NCBI GenBank assembly: GCA_013200995.1
Contig: CP053688.1
Coordinates: 248,001-312,000, forward strand
Source of the DNA: Arthrobacter citreus
GTDB lineage: Bacteria; Bacillota; Bacilli; Bacillales; Bacillaceae_G
Length of the DNA stretch: 64,000 bases
Direction: 5' to 3'
Shown: one piece after another, positions 18,433 through 27,318 of the stretch
How positions within the stretch are numbered: position 1 is the stretch's first letter
Layout: each line of letters opens with the position of its first letter
Notes under the pieces: model-generated
Seen by the model: only the letters and a program-made list of their open reading frames with translations
Database searches by the model: none
What the model was told of the DNA's origin: nothing
Program-made: the position numbers and the translations under genes

Positions 18433-18515
18433 TTAAACAAATACATAATTTTCATGATTTGATAGTCGATTGAAACGAAACTATAATTGCTACAAATGAG
18501 AAAGGGGGAAGAAAT

Positions 18516-19577
18516 GTGGTATCGGTTGAAAATATGGTCGAAGAACTTTTAAAAAAAGCTTGTCATTTTGGTGCCTCGGATATTCATTTATTACCAAAAC
18601 AGGATCATGTAGAAATTTATTTTCGTGTTGATGGATATTTGAAAATCATTCAGCGAATTAATAAGGAGAAATCTAAGAGGATGATAACGCATTTAAAATT
18701 TTTAGGAAGTATGGATATAGGCGAAATAAGGAGACCACAAACTGGAATATTAGTCGTTAATATAAACGATATTTTATTATCGCTTCGATTGGCAACATTG
18801 CCTACGATCTTAGACGAATCATTAGTTATTCGAATTCACCCACAACAAAAAATTTCTCCAATAGAAAGTCTATCCTTATTTCCATCTACAACTCGTAAGC
18901 TTTTGTCTTTAATACATCATTCACACGGTTTAATGTTGTTTACAGGTCCTACTGGTTGCGGTAAAACTACTACATTGTATTCTCTATTACAGTCAGCTAA
19001 AAAAGACATTGCTAGAAATATTATAACTTTAGAGGACCCGATTGAAAGAAAGTCAGATGAATACTCTCAGGTACAAGTTAATGAGAAAGCCGGGCTAACT
19101 TATGAAACAGGTTTAAAAGCTATTCTTCGATCAGATCCTGATATCGTAATGGTAGGAGAAATCCGGGATGAGGAGACAGCGAAAATCGCTGTTAGAGCCG
19201 CTTTAACAGGTCATTTAGTATTAACAACAATTCATTCTAACAACACTAAGGGTGCGATCTATAGAATGCTGGAGCTTGGGATTCCTAAAGAAGAATTATT
19301 CCAAGCGATCGTAGCAATCGTTTCACAGAGATTAGTTCAAGTAAAATGTCGTTTTTGTGAAGGTGAGTGCGAGCCAAATTGTTTCGTTCATCGAACAAAC
19401 CGGAGGTTAGGAGTATATGAATTACTGTATGGAAATGCATTAAATTCGGTCATAAAACAAATTAAAGGAAGCGATAAACAAATTCAATTCAACACTTTAA
19501 ATGATCAACTTATTAAAGGATATGCTTTAGGATTTATTGATTATAAATCTTTAGACAAAAGTATGCTATATGGTTAA
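18516..19577 (+). CDS. comGA: Competence pilus ATPase ComGA
   Basis: This is the traffic ATPase that drives assembly of the competence pseudopilus needed for DNA uptake. The 353-residue protein has Walker A TGPTGCGKTTT, the Asp box ITLEDPIE, Walker B DPDIVMVGEIRDEETA and the His box TGHLVLTTIHSN of PilB/GspE ATPases. A cysteine cluster (CRFC...CEPNC) near residue 290 resembles the zinc element of this family. The GTG start follows AAAGGGGGAAG. The frame overlaps comGB by eight bases, and all seven comG genes read as one operon. Confidence 0.95.
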   Translation: MVSVENMVEELLKKACHFGASDIHLLPKQDHVEIYFRVDGYLKIIQRINKEKSKRMITHLKFLGSMDIGEIRRPQTGILVVNINDILLSLRLATLPTILDESLVIRIHPQQKISPIESLSLFPSTTRKLLSLIHHSHGLMLFTGPTGCGKTTTLYSLLQSAKKDIARNIITLEDPIERKSDEYSQVQVNEKAGLTYETGLKAILRSDPDIVMVGEIRDEETAKIAVRAALTGHLVLTTIHSNNTKGAIYRMLELGIPKEELFQAIVAIVSQRLVQVKCRFCEGECEPNCFVHRTNRRLGVYELLYGNALNSVIKQIKGSDKQIQFNTLNDQLIKGYALGFIDYKSLDKSMLYG

Positions 19578-20613
19578 AAAGCTTATTAAAAGAAGGTTAT
19601 CGTATAATGAACAGGCTCGGCTTTTAAAAATATTAAGTGAACTTTTAGAAAAAGGATATCCCTTAATACAAGCGATTGAATTTCTAACGATACAATTCCA
19701 AGACGATGTTAAAGGATTAATTGAAAAAGCTAAAATATCATTGTTAGAAGGGCATTCGTTTATTGAATTCGCTAAATTATTAAGGCTTCATCCAGAGGTT
19801 CTTGTTTACTTGTATTATGCTAAAAAGCATGGTGATTTATCTTTTGCATTAAGTGAAGGTAGCTTTATGCTAACTAAAAAAATTCAACATAGAGCCTATT
19901 TAAGAAAAATCATGGGCTATCCTATTTTTCTAATTTCAATTCTTTTATTCATTTTATTTTTGTTCAAAAGTTTAATTATTCCTCAATATGAAATGCTTTT
20001 TTCTACGTTTCAATCCAACCAGCATTCGTTTATTTTCATCTACTTAAAATTTATAAAAAACCTACCTTCAATTATGTTTTTCTCACTTATCATACTTGGT
20101 TGTATTGTTTTTGTTTATTTAATTACGATAAAAAAATTAAATCCGATCGAGCGAATGAATAAACTTGTTCTAATCCCTTTCGTTAGCAAATATTTAATCG
20201 CGATCAATACTTATGAATTTTCAATGCAATTAAGTATTTTACTACATGCTGGATTTCCAATTAGTGATGCATTAAAAACGATGCAGAATAATGAAAGTAG
20301 AACATTTTTAAAAGAAAAAGCTCTTGTTTTATATAATCAAATTCGTAATGGAATCTCTATGCAAGAAGCTTTAAGAAATGAACGTACATTTCATAGAGAT
20401 TTATTATTTGTGATTGAACATGGCATGAACAATAGTATACTTGGAAAAGAACTTGCTGATTATGCTGATTATTTAAAAGATAGTATCGAAGAATATTTTC
20501 ATCGATCAATAAAAATCATTCAACCGATTATTTTAATTCTTATCTCATCAAGTATTCTTTCACTGTACGTAGCCATCTTATTTCCAATGTTTCAATTGAT
20601 GAACAATATTTAG
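19570..20613 (+). CDS. comGB: Competence pilus membrane platform protein ComGB
   Basis: The 347-residue protein is a GspF/PilC-type platform in the membrane that works with ComGA. Two T2SF domains are visible, each rich in helices, with hydrophobic segments near residues 115-137, 165-188 and at the C terminus (IIQPIILILISSSILSLYVA). It starts inside the comGA 3' end, implying translational coupling. Confidence 0.93.
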   Translation: MVKKLIKRRLSYNEQARLLKILSELLEKGYPLIQAIEFLTIQFQDDVKGLIEKAKISLLEGHSFIEFAKLLRLHPEVLVYLYYAKKHGDLSFALSEGSFMLTKKIQHRAYLRKIMGYPIFLISILLFILFLFKSLIIPQYEMLFSTFQSNQHSFIFIYLKFIKNLPSIMFFSLIILGCIVFVYLITIKKLNPIERMNKLVLIPFVSKYLIAINTYEFSMQLSILLHAGFPISDALKTMQNNESRTFLKEKALVLYNQIRNGISMQEALRNERTFHRDLLFVIEHGMNNSILGKELADYADYLKDSIEEYFHRSIKIIQPIILILISSSILSLYVAILFPMFQLMNNI

Positions 20614-20625
20614 GAGGATTATGTT

Positions 20626-20988
20626 GTGAATGAGCGTGTGTTTATTTTAAAGAAAGTTCGCAAATATACTCGTTTAGGGACTGAAAAACTAAATGAGCAA
20701 AATGGATTCACCCTTATTGAAATGCTAATTGTTTTAACAATCATTTCCCTTTTATTATTACTTGTAATTCCAAATTTAGGAAAGCAGCAAGAGTCAATCC
20801 AAACGAAAGGCTGTTTCGCACTGCAAAAAATGGTTCAATCGAGCGTTGAGGCGTATAGGTTAGACAATGAACAATTACCGGAAAGTTTATTGAGTTTGAA
20901 GGAACAGGGCTATATTACAACTTATAAATGCAAAAATAAAGTAGAATTATCGTATGACAAATCGACTGGCACAGTATCGATGCCTTAA
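20626..20988 (+). CDS. comGC: Major competence pseudopilin ComGC
   Basis: The 120-residue prepilin carries NGFTLIEMLIVLTIIS, with ComC peptidase cleavage expected before the phenylalanine of GFTLIE, then the long hydrophobic N-terminal helix. The globular part has two cysteines (GCFALQ and TYKCKNK), in keeping with a disulfide. The GTG start follows TAGGAGGATT at good spacing. This gives a leader of about 27 residues, much longer than the short ComGC leaders I know, and the in-frame alternatives lack a binding site. Confidence 0.92.
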   Translation: MNERVFILKKVRKYTRLGTEKLNEQNGFTLIEMLIVLTIISLLLLLVIPNLGKQQESIQTKGCFALQKMVQSSVEAYRLDNEQLPESLLSLKEQGYITTYKCKNKVELSYDKSTGTVSMP

Positions 20989-21427
20989 AAAAAGATTGGG
21001 GAATTCTCCTGGTTTTACGTTTATTGAATTGTTATTAGTCCTAACAATAATGATGATGTTATTAATTTTACCGATTTCTCAAGTTAGAAAAGTTGAAGAT
21101 GAACAAAAACTAAGCTTATTTATACAAATGCTTCAGAATGATATTTTTCTTGCTCAAAGAAACGCAATATTAAAACAAATGCCAACTAGAATAATTTTTT
21201 ATCAAAAAAAATATGAAATACAGGATAATTTACTAAATCCACCAGTAGTAATCCGAAACTTTGACGAATCGATCATGATTACGTATCTAACTTTAAAACC
21301 CCCATTACGATTCAACTCCGACGGCAATATTTCAAACTTTCGTACAATTTCAATTAAGTATAAAAAAATAGAATACATTGTTACTTTTTATTTAGGAAGT
21401 GGTCGATTTAAGTATGATAAAAAGTGA
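20954..21427 (+). CDS. comGD: Minor competence pseudopilin ComGD
   Basis: The 157-residue protein has a prepilin leader and cleavage motif SPGFTFIELLLVLTIM near residue 20. Its start overlaps the comGC end by 35 bases and has no clear ribosome binding site, so coupling to comGC is likely; a TTG at about 20995 is a possible alternative. It belongs to the minor pseudopilins thought to prime pilus assembly. Confidence 0.85.
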   Translation: MTNRLAQYRCLKKRLGNSPGFTFIELLLVLTIMMMLLILPISQVRKVEDEQKLSLFIQMLQNDIFLAQRNAILKQMPTRIIFYQKKYEIQDNLLNPPVVIRNFDESIMITYLTLKPPLRFNSDGNISNFRTISIKYKKIEYIVTFYLGSGRFKYDKK

Positions 21428-21743
21428 AAAGGGATTTACATTCATTGAAGCAATGATCTCATTAAACTTACTAATTATTTTTTGTCTTATGATTGTTCCT
21501 TCAATGTCATTATTTTTACAAAAAAAAGATCAATTAACGATAAGAAATAACGCAGATGACTTATTAACGGATATGGTGCATCTTTATTTTGTTAATAGAG
21601 AAGATTTTAAAGAAGGTTTATATAAAAGGAATAGTAAAGATTTTTCTATAAAATTAAAGTTTAAAAATCATTCGCACTCGATTTGTGTTTCATGGGTCGA
21701 TCGTGATAAGGAACGTGAAATATGTGAAAAAATTATTGGATGA
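21414..21743 (+). CDS. comGE: Minor competence pseudopilin ComGE
   Basis: A 109-residue protein beginning MIKSEKGFTFIEAMISLNLL, a short positively charged leader followed by the prepilin motif. The ATG at 21414 lies inside the comGD 3' end; a GTG at 21399 overlaps the only AGGAAG and is less likely. Assignment as ComGE rests on its order in the operon and the motif. Confidence 0.82.
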   Translation: MIKSEKGFTFIEAMISLNLLIIFCLMIVPSMSLFLQKKDQLTIRNNADDLLTDMVHLYFVNREDFKEGLYKRNSKDFSIKLKFKNHSHSICVSWVDRDKEREICEKIIG

Positions 21744-22158
21744 AAAGGGATTTACTTTAATCGAAACACTTTTTTCACTTGTTTTATTTTTAATGATTAT
21801 CGCTATAACTACTTCAAGTTTAAAAAGCTTTGTTAAACGAAATTATCGCTATGAATCAGTTAATAAATTAGAATTAGATAATTTTATTAAAGAAGTTCAG
21901 AAAGAAGTAAATATAAGTAGCAGTTATAAAGTTTATTCAGATATGCTTCTATTTGAAGATTACACTCATGTTCCAATTACTTATCGTAAGTATGCAACGA
22001 TCATTCGGAGGCAAAAGCTTGGAACAGGACATGAAATAGTCCTTCAAAATATAAGGGACATCGAATATAGTCAAAATTACCAAAGTCAAATTTTAGTAAA
22101 AGTTGTTGATCTAAATGGTGGTATTTATGAAAAAACGATTCGAATATTTACTAATTAA
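21724..22158 (+). CDS. comGF: Competence pseudopilin-like protein ComGF
   Basis: The 144-residue protein starts MKKLLDEKGFTLIETLFSLV, a prepilin-like leader and helix. The GTG start at 21724 follows AAGGAA and overlaps the end of comGE by 20 bases. ComGF proteins are needed for transformation and belong to the pseudopilus. The track of overlapping frames continues into comGG. Confidence 0.82.
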   Translation: MKKLLDEKGFTLIETLFSLVLFLMIIAITTSSLKSFVKRNYRYESVNKLELDNFIKEVQKEVNISSSYKVYSDMLLFEDYTHVPITYRKYATIIRRQKLGTGHEIVLQNIRDIEYSQNYQSQILVKVVDLNGGIYEKTIRIFTN

Positions 22159-22531
22159 GTTTAAGTGGCTTGATGAAAGAGGCATTTATTTACCTTATAC
22201 AATATTTATGATAAATCTTTTATTAGTTTTTTTTCTAATTCAAGTTGATATCTTTCAATCAATTCACACTTTTTATAGCTATACAATTAGTCAAAATAAT
22301 CTTGAACGATCACATATACAAGCAATTTACGAATTAAAAAGTGGAGAAATACCCTTTCAATCAAATACAATAAAGTATTATAATAATACAAAAATTGTCT
22401 GGAATTTCTCTTTAATAGCTAATGATGAATACCATGTTACATTAACTAGTAGTAATTCAAATATAAAAAAACATGTTGTTCAAATCAATTATAAAAAGAA
22501 TTCAAACCAAGTATTTAAATGGATAGACTAA
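22127..22531 (+). CDS. comGG: ComGG-like competence protein
   Basis: A 134-residue protein with a basic N terminus and one long hydrophobic segment (IYLPYTIFMINLLLVFFLIQ), in the comGG position. Like other ComGG proteins it lacks the canonical GFTLIE motif; ERGIY stands in its place. GGTGG precedes the ATG at 22127. Sequence conservation of ComGG is poor, so the name rests on position and topology. Confidence 0.75.
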   Translation: MKKRFEYLLIKFKWLDERGIYLPYTIFMINLLLVFFLIQVDIFQSIHTFYSYTISQNNLERSHIQAIYELKSGEIPFQSNTIKYYNNTKIVWNFSLIANDEYHVTLTSSNSNIKKHVVQINYKKNSNQVFKWID

Positions 22532-22544
22532 GTTGGAGGATGTA

Positions 22545-23069
22545 ATGGAGTCAGTTTATTTAGTAGGATTTATGGGATGTGGAAAATCAACTGTTGGTAA
22601 AGAACTAGCCAGAAGAATGAACAAAAAATTTATTGATTTAGATGAGGAAATTGTCATTCAAACAGGAAAAAGTATACCTGAATTGTTTAATGAATACGGC
22701 GAAAGTGGATTTCGTGATTTTGAAACGCAAATTTTAAGAAATGTATCAGGAAAAAAATCGGTTATTTCAACAGGTGGGGGCATTATACTACGCGATGAAA
22801 ATATTTGTTGTATGAAAGAATCTGGTAATATTATCTATCTTGAAACATCAATTGATGTAATATTCGATCGAATTCACTTAGATTCTAATCGACCAAATGC
22901 TGTAAATCGAACGTTAGAGGAGTTAACCGTTTTATTTCAAAGTAGAGAAGCGCAATATAAAAAATCGGATTTTAAAATATCAACGAATAATTTAACGCCA
23001 ATTGAAATTGCGATGGAAATCATTGACTGTTTAAATTATTCAAAAGGAGGAGATAGTAGAAATAAGTGA
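22545..23069 (+). CDS. aroK: Shikimate kinase
   Basis: The enzyme phosphorylates shikimate at the 3-hydroxyl in the pathway to chorismate. The 174-residue protein has the P-loop GFMGCGKST (8-16), FIDLDEEI for Mg binding, GFRDFE with the shikimate-binding arginine, and STGGGIIL. The lid region reads DSNRPNAVNRT rather than the common RPLL form. TTGGAGGA precedes the ATG at 22545. It follows comGG by 13 bases, so may be read from the comG transcript as well. Confidence 0.93.
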   Translation: MESVYLVGFMGCGKSTVGKELARRMNKKFIDLDEEIVIQTGKSIPELFNEYGESGFRDFETQILRNVSGKKSVISTGGGIILRDENICCMKESGNIIYLETSIDVIFDRIHLDSNRPNAVNRTLEELTVLFQSREAQYKKSDFKISTNNLTPIEIAMEIIDCLNYSKGGDSRNK

Positions 23070-23090
23070 TAAGAAAGTAAGGTGATTTTT

Positions 23091-23300
23091 TTGAAAACGA
23101 ATGATTATGTGAAATATATGACTGAACAGTTTATTAATTATATCGATCAACCTAAAGAGAAGCGAGATTCAATGAAACAAGAAAGAGAGGATTTGAAAAC
23201 ACCATTTTCTACTAACATGTTTGGAATGTTACCATTGAGTATAGCTTTATATATGAAAAAAATTTCAAATCGAAAAGAAAAAGAAAAGAAAAGTATATAA
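23091..23300 (+). CDS. yqzE: YqzE family small protein
   Basis: A 69-residue basic protein starting MKTNDYVKYMTEQFINYID (TTG start), a strong match to the YqzE family, with one short hydrophobic segment (MFGMLPLSIALYM) near the middle. AAGGTGAT precedes the TTG. The family is conserved next to comG and aroK; its role is unknown, although its genomic place has led others to link it to competence. Confidence 0.82.
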   Translation: MKTNDYVKYMTEQFINYIDQPKEKRDSMKQEREDLKTPFSTNMFGMLPLSIALYMKKISNRKEKEKKSI

Positions 23301-23353
23301 TTAAAAAGAAAGACTGATTTCCTTAAAAAAACGAAATCAGTCTTTCTTTTTAA
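23301..23353. terminator. bidirectional terminator between yqzE and yqhG
   Basis: TTAAAAAGAAAGACTGATTT (23301-23320) pairs with AAATCAGTCTTTCTTTTTAA (23334-23353), a 20-bp stem between convergent genes. Confidence 0.9.
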
Positions 23354-24156
23354 TTTAAATCACTCATTTTGTTTGGAGATAAATAAAATAATCCACCATT
23401 TATACATTCAATATGAATGATTGGTTCATAAAGTTCCTTTAATGCATTTAACTCAACATGATAATTTTCTGGTTTATCCTCATCATCTTTATAAAATTGA
23501 TTTAGTAAATCTAAATCATGTTGCCATCTATTTCTTGCGTCTTCAGCCCAACTTTTATCTTCAGCCTCAATTTTATTTCGAAGTAATTGTTCCATACGAT
23601 TTAATCCACTAATTGGTTTAATGATCGGAGACATTGAATAGCAAAAGTCAGGAATTTTTGAGTTGAATTGAATTTTTTCAATTTTTGTATGAAAATCCTC
23701 AATTATTTTTCCTGAAATTAAATGGATTCCAAAAGAATATAAATAATCTTTTTTATGATCACAAGTAAATGAAACTTGATAATTAACAGCTAACCAAGGA
23801 TGAAGTGCAATCTGTTGGCCTATCGGTGCTTTTGTGTCTTCATAAAGTCTAATTGATTGTCCAAGTTCATTAACAATTGAGAAAATCTGGTGAAGACGAG
23901 GCGAGCCAAAATGAATTTGTTCGCCTTTAAGATCTTCCGGTGCAATATCACTATCAGTAATAATTGTTAATTTCATTGGATTTGGAATGCCGCCAGTTTT
24001 TTCTAAATAATGCCAATAGAAAGGTCGGTTCATTAATTTTTTATCCATGTCGATCGTTAATTGAATTTCTAAATACGTTGGCATTTTCTTAATGATTTCA
24101 CAATCATTATGTCGGAAAAAATGTTCAATATAATCATGAATTTCATGTTGCTGCAT
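23350..24156 (-). CDS. yqhG: YqhG family protein
   Basis: The 268-residue soluble protein starts MQQHEIHDYIEHFFRHNDCE and matches YqhG by position just downstream of the yqhH helicase. No catalytic motif is evident. It has an acidic C-terminal half and no membrane segment. AGGTGATAG precedes the ATG at 24156. The frame overlaps yqhH by 14 bases, which indicates coupled translation and perhaps joint function. Confidence 0.85.
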   Translation of the reverse strand: MQQHEIHDYIEHFFRHNDCEIIKKMPTYLEIQLTIDMDKKLMNRPFYWHYLEKTGGIPNPMKLTIITDSDIAPEDLKGEQIHFGSPRLHQIFSIVNELGQSIRLYEDTKAPIGQQIALHPWLAVNYQVSFTCDHKKDYLYSFGIHLISGKIIEDFHTKIEKIQFNSKIPDFCYSMSPIIKPISGLNRMEQLLRNKIEAEDKSWAEDARNRWQHDLDLLNQFYKDDEDKPENYHVELNALKELYEPIIHIECINGGLFYLSPNKMSDLN

Positions 24157-25828
24157 AACTATCACCTGCTTGTTTATGTTGCTGTAATTGAATAATGGAT
24201 GTTAAATTTTCCATTTTAATTTTCATTTCGCCTTCTGTTTTTGAATTAATAAAAATTTCATTCATATGGGCTTCGAAATCTTTATATGGAATTCGAGTTA
24301 AGATATCGTCAAGTTCACCAATTACACGTTCAAATAAATGGATTTTCTCATAAAGCAATCGTAAAATGTGTTCTTCAATCGAACCGACTGTTGCAAAATT
24401 ATAGATGCTAACATCTTCTGTTTGTCCAAGACGATGTATACGACCAATTCTTTGTTCTAATCTCATTGGATTCCAAGGGAGGTCATAATTAATCATATTA
24501 GAACAGAATTGTAAGTTAATCCCTTCTCCACCAGCCTCGGTTGCTATTAGAACTTGTACCCTACTTTTAAATAATTCCTTCATCCAGTCTTTTTTTCCGC
24601 GTTTAAAACCACCACGGAATGGAACAGACGTAATGCCATTTTGTTTTAAAAACCATTGTAAGTACAATTGGGTAGCTCGATATTCAGTAAAAATAATTAC
24701 TTTATCATTTATTTTTTTTATTAGTTCAACTACTTTATTTGCTTTTGAATTAGAGGTAATTTGATTAATCTGATGTAAAACTTTATCGACATAAGGATCA
24801 TTCATATCAATATTTTCTTTTTCAAATCTCTGTAGCATTTTCTTCATCGAGACATATACAGCTTCACGACTACTACAAGCTTCTCTTTTAAATGTTAAAA
24901 AAGAGAAGGCCGATGTTACACCGGTATATTGTGATTTCTGCCATTCATCTATTAAGTCATATAGTTTTTGTTCATCTTCACTAAAATTAATTAGTACTGT
25001 TTCAACTTTACGCTTAGTCCATTCGATACCTGTATCTTGTCTACGATTTCGAACCATTACTTTTCCAATAAGTTCGCGTAGCATGTCTTCGTGTTCTAAT
25101 GAGCGGTTTTTAGCAGAAAAATATTCTTCAAAACTAGATTTATTACCTAAGTGACCTGGTTTTAATAATGAAACTAGGTGAAAGATTTCTTCAATATTGT
25201 TTTGAACTGGTGTAGCAGTTAATAGTAAACAATATTTCTTTTTAAGAAGTTGAACAAACTCATAGTTTTTTGTTTTATTGTTTTTAAGTTTGTGAGCTTC
25301 ATCGATAATGATTAGATCATAATTAATGTCTAATATTTTTTCACGATGAGGTTCTCTTTTTGCCGTATCTATTGAAGAAACAACTACATCACAACTATCC
25401 CATACATAATTCTTTTTTTGTTGAGCTATTGCAGGGATATGGAACTTTGTATTTAATTCAAATGTCCACTGTGATACGAGTGAAGCTGGAACTAGAATTA
25501 GAACTTTATTAACTAATCCGCGAATCATGTATTCCTTTAAAATTAATCCTGCTTCAACTGTTTTACCTAAACCTACTTCATCTGCAAGAATTGCTTTACC
25601 GTTCATTTTTTCAATGACAGTCGTAGCAACTTCTAATTGATGGGGTAGTGGAGTTAAATTTGGTAAATGGGTAGGAGCAATCATACCAGTAAAAGAAGGA
25701 ACTGCTAATTTCGTAGAAGTATGATATGCGAGTTTATAATTCTCCCAATTTGACCATGGTCCATCACTTTCTAACTTTTCTAAGAACTCTTCCTGCCATT
25801 CTGTATGGAATTTAATCTCTATTGACAT
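24143..25828 (-). CDS. yqhH: SNF2/RapA-type helicase-like ATPase
   Basis: The 561-residue superfamily 2 ATPase has Walker A in LADEVGLGKTVEAGLILKEY, the DEAH box IIIDEAHKLKN, motif III LLLTATPVQNN, and in the second lobe IIFTEYRATQL, EAGGEGINLQFC and the arginine-finger motif QRIGRIHRLGQ. This is the SNF2 branch, which translocates on duplex DNA rather than unwinding it; RapA members recycle RNA polymerase. The specific role of YqhH is not known. AGGTGAATATT precedes the ATG. It forms an operon with yqhG. Confidence 0.92.
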   Translation of the reverse strand: MSIEIKFHTEWQEEFLEKLESDGPWSNWENYKLAYHTSTKLAVPSFTGMIAPTHLPNLTPLPHQLEVATTVIEKMNGKAILADEVGLGKTVEAGLILKEYMIRGLVNKVLILVPASLVSQWTFELNTKFHIPAIAQQKKNYVWDSCDVVVSSIDTAKREPHREKILDINYDLIIIDEAHKLKNNKTKNYEFVQLLKKKYCLLLTATPVQNNIEEIFHLVSLLKPGHLGNKSSFEEYFSAKNRSLEHEDMLRELIGKVMVRNRRQDTGIEWTKRKVETVLINFSEDEQKLYDLIDEWQKSQYTGVTSAFSFLTFKREACSSREAVYVSMKKMLQRFEKENIDMNDPYVDKVLHQINQITSNSKANKVVELIKKINDKVIIFTEYRATQLYLQWFLKQNGITSVPFRGGFKRGKKDWMKELFKSRVQVLIATEAGGEGINLQFCSNMINYDLPWNPMRLEQRIGRIHRLGQTEDVSIYNFATVGSIEEHILRLLYEKIHLFERVIGELDDILTRIPYKDFEAHMNEIFINSKTEGEMKIKMENLTSIIQLQQHKQAGDSYAAT

Positions 25829-26153
25829 GCAATATTCACCTATTTCTAATTTATATTAGATAATCATGAACGTTATAGTAGGATAACTGATATAATGTTC
25901 GTAATTTTATTTTTAAAAAAATTAACTTGGATATTGATGAAACTTGTCGTTTAATGTTAGGATAATAGTGTAGGAAAAAAGTAAAAATTTATTATTCTTT
26001 TATTAAACAAAATACTTTTATTGTTAAGAAAAAACAGTTAACTAATATAGTCTGATAATATTTTCTTGTTTTCTACTAGTTTTTCCGAAAATATACAAAA
26101 ATATGTAAATTATTTAATGGTTAGCTGAACGAACTATTAATTTAGTTTTCCAT
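25829..26153. other. yqhH-gcvT intergenic region without a visible riboswitch
   Basis: The 360-bp divergent region is very AT-rich. GATATAATG near 25890 is a possible -10. I looked for the conserved blocks of the glycine aptamer before gcvT and found none. Confidence 0.45.
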
Positions 26154-26191
26154 CATGCTAGCATGTAGATTAAGGGGGAAATGGCTACATG
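26154..26191 (+). promoter_or_regulatory. Palindrome and start-codon hairpin at gcvT
   Basis: CATGCTAGCATG (26154-26165) is a perfect 12-bp palindrome. Overlapping it, CATGTAG (26162-26168) pairs with CTACATG (26185-26191), which includes the gcvT ATG; the ribosome binding site AAGGGGG is in the 16-base loop. The two structures exclude each other. Confidence 0.45.
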
Positions 26192-27292
26192 ACGACTTTA
26201 TTACGTACACCTTTGTTTGAAGATTACAAAGTGTTAGGTGGTAAAACAATTGATTTTGGTGGCTGGGAGCTACCGGTGCAATTTTCAAGCATTAAAGAAG
26301 AACACGAAGCTGTTCGTACAGCGGCTGGATTATTTGATGTTTCTCATATGGGAGAAATTGAAGTAACTGGTAAAGATAGTCTTAAATATTTACAAAAAAT
26401 GATGACAAATGATATTTCAAAATTAAATGAAGAAGGCGCATTATATACTGCAATGTGCTATGAAAATGCAGGAACTGTAGACGACTTACTGGTTTATAAG
26501 TATAACGATGAACACTATTTATTAGTTGTAAATGCGTCTAATATTGAAAAAGATTTCGAATGGTTACTTTCACATGTTGAAGGTGATGTAAAAGTAGAAA
26601 ATAAAAGTAATGAAGTTGCACAATTAGCTCTACAAGGGCCAAAGGCTGTAGCAATTTTACAACGTCTAACTGAAGAAAACGTTACGGATATTAAGTACTT
26701 TACTTTTAAAAATAATGTATTAATTGGTGACCTAAATGTTTTAGTTTCACGTACAGGTTACACTGGTGAAGATGGGTATGAATTATACTTAGCTGCTGAA
26801 GACGCGTCTAAACTTTGGACGTTACTATTAGAAGCAGGTAAGGAAGACGGTTTAAAACCATGTGGATTAGGTGCGCGCGATACACTTCGTTTCGAAGCAG
26901 CACTAGCTTTATATGGTCAAGAACTAACTAAAGACATTACTCCATTAGAAGCTGGTATCGGCTTTGCAGTGAAATTAAATAAAGAAGAAGATTTCTTCGG
27001 AAAAGAAGTTCTGAAAAATCAAAAAGAGCAAGGTGTACCTCGTAAACTTGTTGGAATTGAAATGATTGACAAAGGTATCCCAAGAACTCACTATCCTGTA
27101 TATGTAAACGGGGAAGTAATTGGTGAAGTAACAAGTGGTACGCAATCTCCAACATTAAAGAAAAATATTGGCCTTGCATTAATTAAATCGGAATTTTCTG
27201 CTTTAGGCACTGAGCTTGAGGTTGAAATTCGAAATAAAAAATTAAAAGCTGTTGTAGTTTCAAAACCATTTTATAAAAGAGAGAAGAAGTAA
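26189..27292 (+). CDS. gcvT: Glycine cleavage system T protein (aminomethyltransferase)
   Basis: The enzyme transfers the one-carbon unit from aminomethyl-lipoyl GcvH to tetrahydrofolate, releasing ammonia. The 367-residue protein has [11 protein letters not shown], the catalytic aspartate segment [20 protein letters not shown] and GLGARDTLR typical of GcvT. AAGGGGG precedes the ATG. It leads gcvT-gcvPA-gcvPB, and lipM for octanoyl transfer to the lipoyl domains lies further on. Confidence 0.96.
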   Translation: MTTLLRTPLFEDYKVLGGKTIDFGGWELPVQFSSIKEEHEAVRTAAGLFDVSHMGEIEVTGKDSLKYLQKMMTNDISKLNEEGALYTAMCYENAGTVDDLLVYKYNDEHYLLVVNASNIEKDFEWLLSHVEGDVKVENKSNEVAQLALQGPKAVAILQRLTEENVTDIKYFTFKNNVLIGDLNVLVSRTGYTGEDGYELYLAAEDASKLWTLLLEAGKEDGLKPCGLGARDTLRFEAALALYGQELTKDITPLEAGIGFAVKLNKEEDFFGKEVLKNQKEQGVPRKLVGIEMIDKGIPRTHYPVYVNGEVIGEVTSGTQSPTLKKNIGLALIKSEFSALGTELEVEIRNKKLKAVVVSKPFYKREKK

Positions 27293-27318
27293 CTAGGGGG
27301 AGAAAGGGGATTACCTTA

